A stretch of DNA of 64,000 nt from Alisma plantago-aquatica. Its lineage: Eukaryota; Streptophyta; Magnoliopsida; Alismatales; Alismataceae. The stretch is taken from positions 296,832,058 to 296,896,057 of the forward strand of contig OY856409.1 in NCBI GenBank assembly GCA_963693085.1, written 5' to 3'. Under the pieces are notes generated by a model that was not told the DNA's origin, searched no databases, and saw nothing but the letters and a program-made list of their open reading frames with translations. Below are positions 58,487 through 64,000 of this stretch, one piece after another; the stretch's first letter is position 1; each line of letters starts with the position of its first letter. The translations under genes were made by a program, and so were the position numbers.

Positions 58487-59040
58487 TTAGGGCCTGTTTG
58501 GTAGGGTGTTGTTTCAGATCATTAAGTTTAATTGTAATACTTTTGGTTTTAATTTTTGTTTGGTAGGGTGAGTTTGGGTGCATTTGGCCGTTTTGCAACT
58601 GCACTGGACCCCTCTTTTTCAGCCATTTTCAAGGAATTTGTACCGCGCCATAATAGGCTGCGGTCGGGTGCAAAACCCAGCAGCAGCCAGCAGGTGACTC
58701 ACAGGTAACTCACCACAACTCATTTTTGCAGTGATATTGGTCGAATACAACCACTTCTTTCGTCAATGGGGGCCACCACGTGAAGCAATGCTCCCACTAG
58801 TCTTTCTGTCAATGGGCCCATCATGTAAAGCAGACCAGAATGTAGAATACTGCGCTCGTCTACCAGGACCAAAGACACTTGTTGCTGCTTTAATTCACCA
58901 AACAATTACAACCAAAAGCAAAGAACTTATATTACACTATACCAAATGAATTTGCAGCAGCTCAAAAGGCTTGATTTTAATTTGTTATTTTTCCGATTCA
59001 TCAAAGTACACCCGGATACATCCTACCAAACAGGGCCTTA
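58487..59040. mobile_element. Tourist-like MITE with TTA target duplication
   Basis: TTA flanks 58490-59037. The left end is GGGCCTGTTTGGTAGGGTG and the right end, inverted, GGCCCTGTTTGGTAGGATG (two mismatches). TTA duplications and GGSCCTGTTTGG ends fit PIF/Harbinger-mobilised Tourist MITEs. There is no coding capacity. A second internal TTTGGTAGGGTG at 58559 hints at a partial duplication of the left end. Confidence 0.85.
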
Positions 59041-60238
59041 GCTCCCACACGCCTCTCCAAAGCCCTTCGCTTCCTTCCAGCTTGAACCCACCCGCACTCG
59101 TTGCAGCCAGCTTTACTCGTCGCTCGGCTCACGCTTGTTCATTCTCTCAAACAAGAAGCACGGCTTGCCCAACAACCTTCCAGCGTTTGCCATGTGTCGA
59201 TCGGTGGTTGTCGTGTGCCGGCGTCGGGAATGGGTGCCGTCCGTGGCTAGGTTCCTGACACTGCTGAGTTCCCGATCATGGAACAAAATTTTGACAGAAA
59301 TTGCAAAATTTTGTTCAAAACTTGGTTTTTTTTACAATGGGACATCGAAACCTAAGATCCCACATGCAAAACACATAAATGCAGGAAATATGACGTAATT
59401 TCGCAAAAATGTCTACCCTAGGTGTGAAATTTTGATAAAAATGGTGAAATTTCGCAGCAAAAAGGCCAGTTTGAGCCGTAATTTTGCGAAATAATACAGA
59501 AACACTAATTAAATTTTGAGATATTGTTCCAAAAGCTGATAATGCTACATCTTCAGTATTTTGCTATTTTTTTTAATCTCTTACTTATAAAGGCTATCTT
59601 TCTTAATCCTAACGTATATTTCCCATATCCCTAGACCATATACATTACCTTCGTCAATTTCTACACTCTTCTATGGAGATATGGAGAAATACTCCAAAAA
59701 TTAAAAAGTTCTTTCTTGAATCTACGCATAAATGTCCCAAGTAGCCTAGTTAAATGCTAATACTAGACTTATACAAGTTGTAGTCGGTAAGTAAGTAACT
59801 TGTAACTGTAAATTTCAAATTCTAAGCTATAACTTAGAGCTTTTAAAAGACTAATAGCTTAACAGATGTGTTTATTTGTGCACTCACTCATCAAGACATG
59901 TATCTCACCCCAACCTCTAAACATATAAATGCATTATATAGTCTAGTGTGTTTATGTTTCAACATTTTGTTTGCCAAATTTTATAAGTTAATTCCTTCAT
60001 TTTGCCATCGACTGTCGAAATTGTTCAACCTTCACTTACAAATGTGGAGAGACCCCCAACCCCACATATCCAATATGAAATATTATTGCATATTTGAGTA
60101 GATATTGACGTTTAGATCGTCCTGCTAAATTTTCATTGGTTTAAAATCTTTAGGGCATGTTTCTGGGCCATGAGACACTTGTCCTCGCGTCCAGATTCCC
60201 TGTTTCGTGGTAATGTGACAATTCCTCTTTCAGCAAAT
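59041..60238. other. Intergenic, no gene seen
   Basis: 59285-59510 contains repeated AAAATTTTG and AAATTTCGC phrases on both strands, possibly an eroded MITE. The rest is AT-rich. ORFs here are short and unconvincing. Confidence 0.4.
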
Positions 60239-60404
60239 GGGATACCGCCACGCACGCCTAACAAAACCATATGTGGTCTGATATTGAAGCCGGTCAGTCT
60301 GAGGACAGTCCAACAAACCGCGGGATACCACCACGCATGCCTAACAAATCCATCCGTGGTCTGATATTGAAGCCGGTCGGTCTAAGGACAGTCCAACAAA
60401 CCGC
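60239..60404 (+). repeat. Two-copy tandem duplication, 83 bp
   Basis: GGGATACCGCCACGCACGCC at 60239 and GGGATACCACCACGCATGCC at 60322 begin two copies that stay about 93% alike through GACAGTCCAACAAACCGC. They are GC-richer than their surroundings. Most differences are transitions at CG sites. Confidence 0.92.
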
Positions 60405-60983
60405 GGACGTTTTAAACCTGAGGAAGGAGCGAGCGAACGAACCGTGGAGAACTCTCCTGCAAACTATGGACATATGAAGGCTGCGGAACGAACCTTTATC
60501 CAAATTGATAAAATCAAACCGACAACTCTTTACAGTCCATTTAACATGCACATGATTTTTTGTGAGTCCGTTGGTGATATTTGATCTTGTGAATGATTAA
60601 TCTAGGTAGAATTTTTCATGCAGCAGCTTCCATAAATTTTAGAATTTTTACAAATCTGGAACTGCAAACTTGTTTTGGTCGTTTATGTTGTATTTCCAAA
60701 GCGACCAGACATTTTTTGAAAAAGATGGGCAATTATCGATAGTGAGTGAATCGCTACTTAGAATGTTGTGAAGAGAACGAAACTCTCAAATCATATTATT
60801 TTTTCTATCCTCAACGATCTACAAGTTGTATCATCTATTTTCTCGCGGTATGAAGATGACTATCGTCAATTTACGACTGAGGCTTGCCTTATTCTAGTGG
60901 AATAAAATTTAGTGTACTTATGTATGAGGTGACAGATACATCAATCAAAATAAAATTTGAATTTGAAAAGGTTTTACTTCTGC
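60405..60983. other. Intergenic, nothing recognised
   Basis: No gene, repeat or terminal motif that I can support. Confidence 0.4.
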
Positions 60984-61370
60984 TAGGACTGTCAAAATTT
61001 ATCCAGACCCCAAAGCTAGTCTCGTTCGACTCGGAAAAAATTGAGTTGGGTTTTGGAGTTTATCAATCTGGGTTGGTTCTAGGTTTTAAAACTGGGTCAG
61101 TTTCGGGTAGTAATTTGTTCAACCCAGATTGAATATGGGTTGAAAATTTTGGAAAATAAGGTATAATTGTGCACAAGTTACATGTATAATTAACAAAAGT
61201 ATATCGTCCAGATTTGGTTCTAGGTTCCAAATTATGAAACCGGGTTTGATTCCGGCATATTACTTTGCAAAGTAATTGATTTCGGGTCGATTTTGGGTTG
61301 AGCCATTTTTTATAAACCCAATTGTTTTCTGACCTGGAATCGACCCAGAACTGATTTTTTAACACCCCTA
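60984..61370. mobile_element. Possible hAT-like MITE
   Basis: The left end TAGGACTGTCAAAATTTATC and the inverted right end TAGGGGTGTTAAAAAATCAG are alike in the first 15 bases. The body contains repeated GGGTTGGTTCTAGGTT and GGGTCGATTTTGGGTT phrases in both orientations. No matching 8-bp flank duplication is visible, so the call is tentative. Confidence 0.35.
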
Positions 61371-62168
61371 AGCTATGCATCATAACAACAAAAGTTTCTT
61401 GCATTATAATCAACTCGTGTAAGGAAAAAAAATCGACAATCCAAACTTCCAATAAATTTTTTAATCTAATCAGTAATGAAAATAGATCAAAATCCATTCC
61501 ACGCTCAATTGTAAGGTCTGCAATCAACAATATGCACACTTACTATGAAAATAAAATAGGTATCAAGTTTTCATGAAGACTAACAAAAAATTACTATGAA
61601 TGAAACATATAGTCTAATTTTTTGAATATTCTAACAACCACACGTAGTAGAAAATTGAACTAGAAAAAAATATGTCAAAATATTTTAGGATCTTCCTATG
61701 GGACAAATAAATTTATGCTCTTCTTCTCATGTTAATGTATCTTAGGTTCACTTGAATTAACTTGTAAATATAAAGTCTTATTATTAAATACATAAAGATA
61801 TTGCACATAAAAAGTTATTAAGAAGTTTTATAGTACCTGTAATAAAAGTTCCATGAAACCTCCAGATAAACGAGTAATCTCACATGTAGGGTCCTAAAAA
61901 AATGAATATCAAATCTACTTGTTCTATTCAAATGTTAACATTAAAAATGAGCTGATATATCAATGCTAAAATTATTGAAAAACCTTATTAGAACAATCCC
62001 TTGAGGTATTTTAATGATATGACAAGCATCACAATCGGTCTTGTTAGAATAATCAGTATACACAACCTAGTAAAAATCCCCATTAAAATTTCTGTCAATA
62101 TACAATAAAAGTAAGAAAAACTACATTCACCTACCTCTACATGTTCAAATGTTTGAGCCAACTGTTTG
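61371..62168. other. AT-rich sequence, no gene seen
   Basis: It lies 3' of the FAR1-like pseudogene (which reads leftward). It could include an intron or 3' untranslated region of that gene, but no splice-supported exon is visible. Confidence 0.4.
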
Positions 62169-63214
62169 CTATATTGTCTTTCGCCGCCTACAATTTGTTC
62201 TTGATTCTGTAAAAAGATGTGTCATGAGTATAAATACATCATGATCTTTGTGTATAGAAACAACATATCTTACTTTGGATATTTCTTTATTTTGTATTGG
62301 TTTTTTCTTCACATGTCTTTTCTTCTTGCAAGCTCTTTCCAATACACCTACGAATCTTTTAGAGTACTTCATCTTAGAGGTCCTCTGTTTTATGCCTTTC
62401 ACAAATTTTGTATCTTCATTCATTCTACTATGTTGGTCCTCTCTAGCATTCTTTTACAAAGGCTCAGTGCCTTTGCCTTTATCATGACAATGAATAGACA
62501 AATCTTTCAGCTTGGATTCAATACCTTCACGTATGTCTCCATGACACCCCAAAGCAAGCTCATATGTTTCTTGAGTCAATGATGCTTGTGTAGCTACTTG
62601 CATGTACATATGACATAATTGTTTGTATCTCGATGATATGGTTGAGTTCTTATCTAGAGATGTATCTCTCAAGATGCTATCTTCAATCATATTTGACTTT
62701 GCTTTTTTGTCCATCTTCTCATTATGTACATATCAGGGACCCTTTGGATATTATGAATAGAAAATACTTTCAATGTATGACAACATAAAACTCCAGCAAA
62801 AGTAAACTTTTTGCAACTACATTCAATAAATCCCCCATTTGAGTTAAAAGTAACAGTATGAAATAGAGACTTCTTTGGGGGGGACTTTATATGTTGATAT
62901 TGATCCAACAACACCAATAGGATATAAATTATAATCCCATGTCAACCATAACTCTGACTGAAATATTTTGTAAATTATTGGAGTATATATCTGACTTGCA
63001 TGCACCAAAATCTCTACATTTTCAGAAAGTGAAGGCTTAGTTTGGTCTGCTTTGACACCAGATTTCATTCCTTCATATCATTTGTCATTAACACGTTCTT
63101 CAATATGTTGAAAGAAACGTAATAAATCATATTGATAACCAATATATCACTTAAGGTGGCTATTCATGCTCTCACTGCGTTGTGTGCTACACATATCAGC
63201 ACAAAATGTTTCTC
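62169..63214 (-). pseudogene. FAR1/FHY3-related (FRS) protein fragment, interrupted by a LINE
   Basis: FAR1-related proteins are transcription factors domesticated from Mutator transposases. At the LINE junction the frame reads TFCADMCSTQRSESMNSHLK, a hallmark of the family. Then LLRFFQHIEERVNDK and ELWLTWDYNLYP. The SWIM zinc finger (62687-62917) is ECSCKKFTFAGVLCCHTLKV then RVPDMYIMRRWTKK, with C-x-C and C-x-H visible. The C-terminal part (62714-62454) is SSRYKQLCHMYMQVATQASL then TYELAL, and a basic tail follows. Two frame changes lie at homopolymers (C7/G7 near 62876-62883 and A6 near 62700). Two stops follow HLK and NDK. Confidence 0.85.
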
Positions 63215-64000
63215 TTTTTTTGGTGAACTCAGCTCCTTCTATTTCTTTTTATAGTTTTGAGAATGTACAAAGAAAAGAAAGAGAAAACGTCTTAAGGAGA
63301 AGAACCTCCCAAGAAAAAACAAAAGACAGAAAAAGGAAGAGAAACTATACAGAAAACAAACTCCTATAGACTGTCCATCAAAAGGTCCAGATCTTGTAGA
63401 ATGAGATTCCAAAGAAGATCAACATCCTTGAGAATCCCACCATGAACCCGATCATTTCTCTCCCTCCACAGCCAGCTGAAGATACCAAGACCAAGAAGAA
63501 AGGCCTTTCTATCTTTAAAAAAATAGATATCATTTAAAGACCTGGGTTGCCGAAGGTTCAGAAACACACTGGCTCTCCTCCAAATCTCAGATGAGTAAGA
63601 ACAGCTGAACAAAAGATGCTCGAACTCCTCTTCCTCCCTGCAACAGAGAAAACACATTGACACAAGGCTGATCCCAATATGTTTCATAAAACAGGAAGTC
63701 GGAAGCCTTCTATGACCAACTTTCCAGCCAATCATTCTCCAATTGCTTGGGCAGCTGAAGCTCCAGAGCCACTGAAAAAAAGCAATCGTCCCATTCTTGG
63801 GATGGAGACATCTCCAAATGTATTTACAATTCACCTCCGTCTTTCCAACAAACAAGATGTTATCACTCTCACCAGTAGGACTCGGAGTAGAATGGAGAAC
63901 CTCAATCAGACCACTGTGAAGTCTAGAGTTCTCCACAGCCCAGGAACCATTACTTATAAGATGACTGAGATTGACATTAAAAGGGAATCCCAGCTGGATA
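63215..64000 (-). mobile_element. L1-type LINE, 3' end with ORF2 terminus, running off the window
   Basis: On the minus strand the frame is open from the window edge to a stop at 63364-63366, over 210 codons with no stop. It contains the RT zinc-binding (zf-RVT) domain: FFQWLWSFSCPSNWRMIGWK, GHRRLPTSCFMKHIG, then CFLCCREEEEFEHLLFSCSY and SSEIWRR, followed by a Trp-rich end (GIFSWLWRERNDRVHGG). The 3' untranslated region of ~150 bp ends GTTCACCAAAAAAAG at 63215, an A-tail abutting FAR1-like sequence. The intact frame suggests a younger insertion than the gypsy elements. The RT and endonuclease lie outside the window. Confidence 0.92.

Noticed and set aside
60153..60560. GGGCATGTTT as the terminus of a MITE
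   Set aside because: No matching inverted end or target duplication could be found downstream.

Overview
This window is a gene-poor, transposon-packed piece of a nuclear plant genome, almost certainly a flowering plant with a large genome. Supporting signs are nested Ty3/gypsy elements with LTRs of about 1.9 to 5.9 kb, plant-type PIF/Harbinger, Mutator and Tourist elements, an L1 LINE and a FAR1/FHY3-family pseudogene. I cannot name the species. I see no intact host protein-coding gene, no rRNA or tRNA gene and no CRISPR.

Layout. 1-1383: 3' part of a Tekay/Del-like LTR that appears inserted into the LTR of the next element. About 1384-15267: a decayed Athila-like element on the minus strand (Athila-1) with gag, protease, RT/RNase H, integrase and an env-position ORF, carrying an L1-type retroposon with an 18-bp target duplication at 3095-4378. 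15268-31138: a second Athila-like element, minus strand (Athila-2), with two 1,873-bp LTRs. It sits at the truncated end of the Athila-1 LTR, and its 3'-most ORF ends in a Ulp1/C48 cysteine-protease-like domain. 31139-42718: Tekay/Del chromovirus debris, LTR A then RNase H, integrase and chromodomain remnant, then LTR B. 42719-54335: relic of a PIF/Harbinger-type region (DDE transposase with intron, GRF-like zinc-finger ORF, three Myb/SANT-like segments), interrupted by a 5,872-bp solo LTR (47433-53304) with a perfect 5-bp duplication. 56307-58188: non-autonomous Mutator-like element with about 0.7-kb inverted repeats and a perfect 9-bp duplication. 58490-59037: Tourist-like MITE. 62169-63214: FAR1-related pseudogene cut by an L1 LINE (63215-64000, continuing past the edge).

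How the parts relate. Most coding regions are pseudogenes whose stops and lost catalytic residues are largely explained by C-to-T or G-to-A changes, as expected for old methylated transposons. The most unusual signal is non-coding. Each Athila-like element carries its own CG-rich dyad motif both in its LTRs and again in the internal gap between integrase and the env-position ORF. The solo LTR independently carries several regularly phased arrays, including a 28-bp telo-box array and a 42-bp array of the same CACGGCCGTG decamer found in Athila-1. The second main point is the Ulp1-like protease in the Athila-2 3' ORF.
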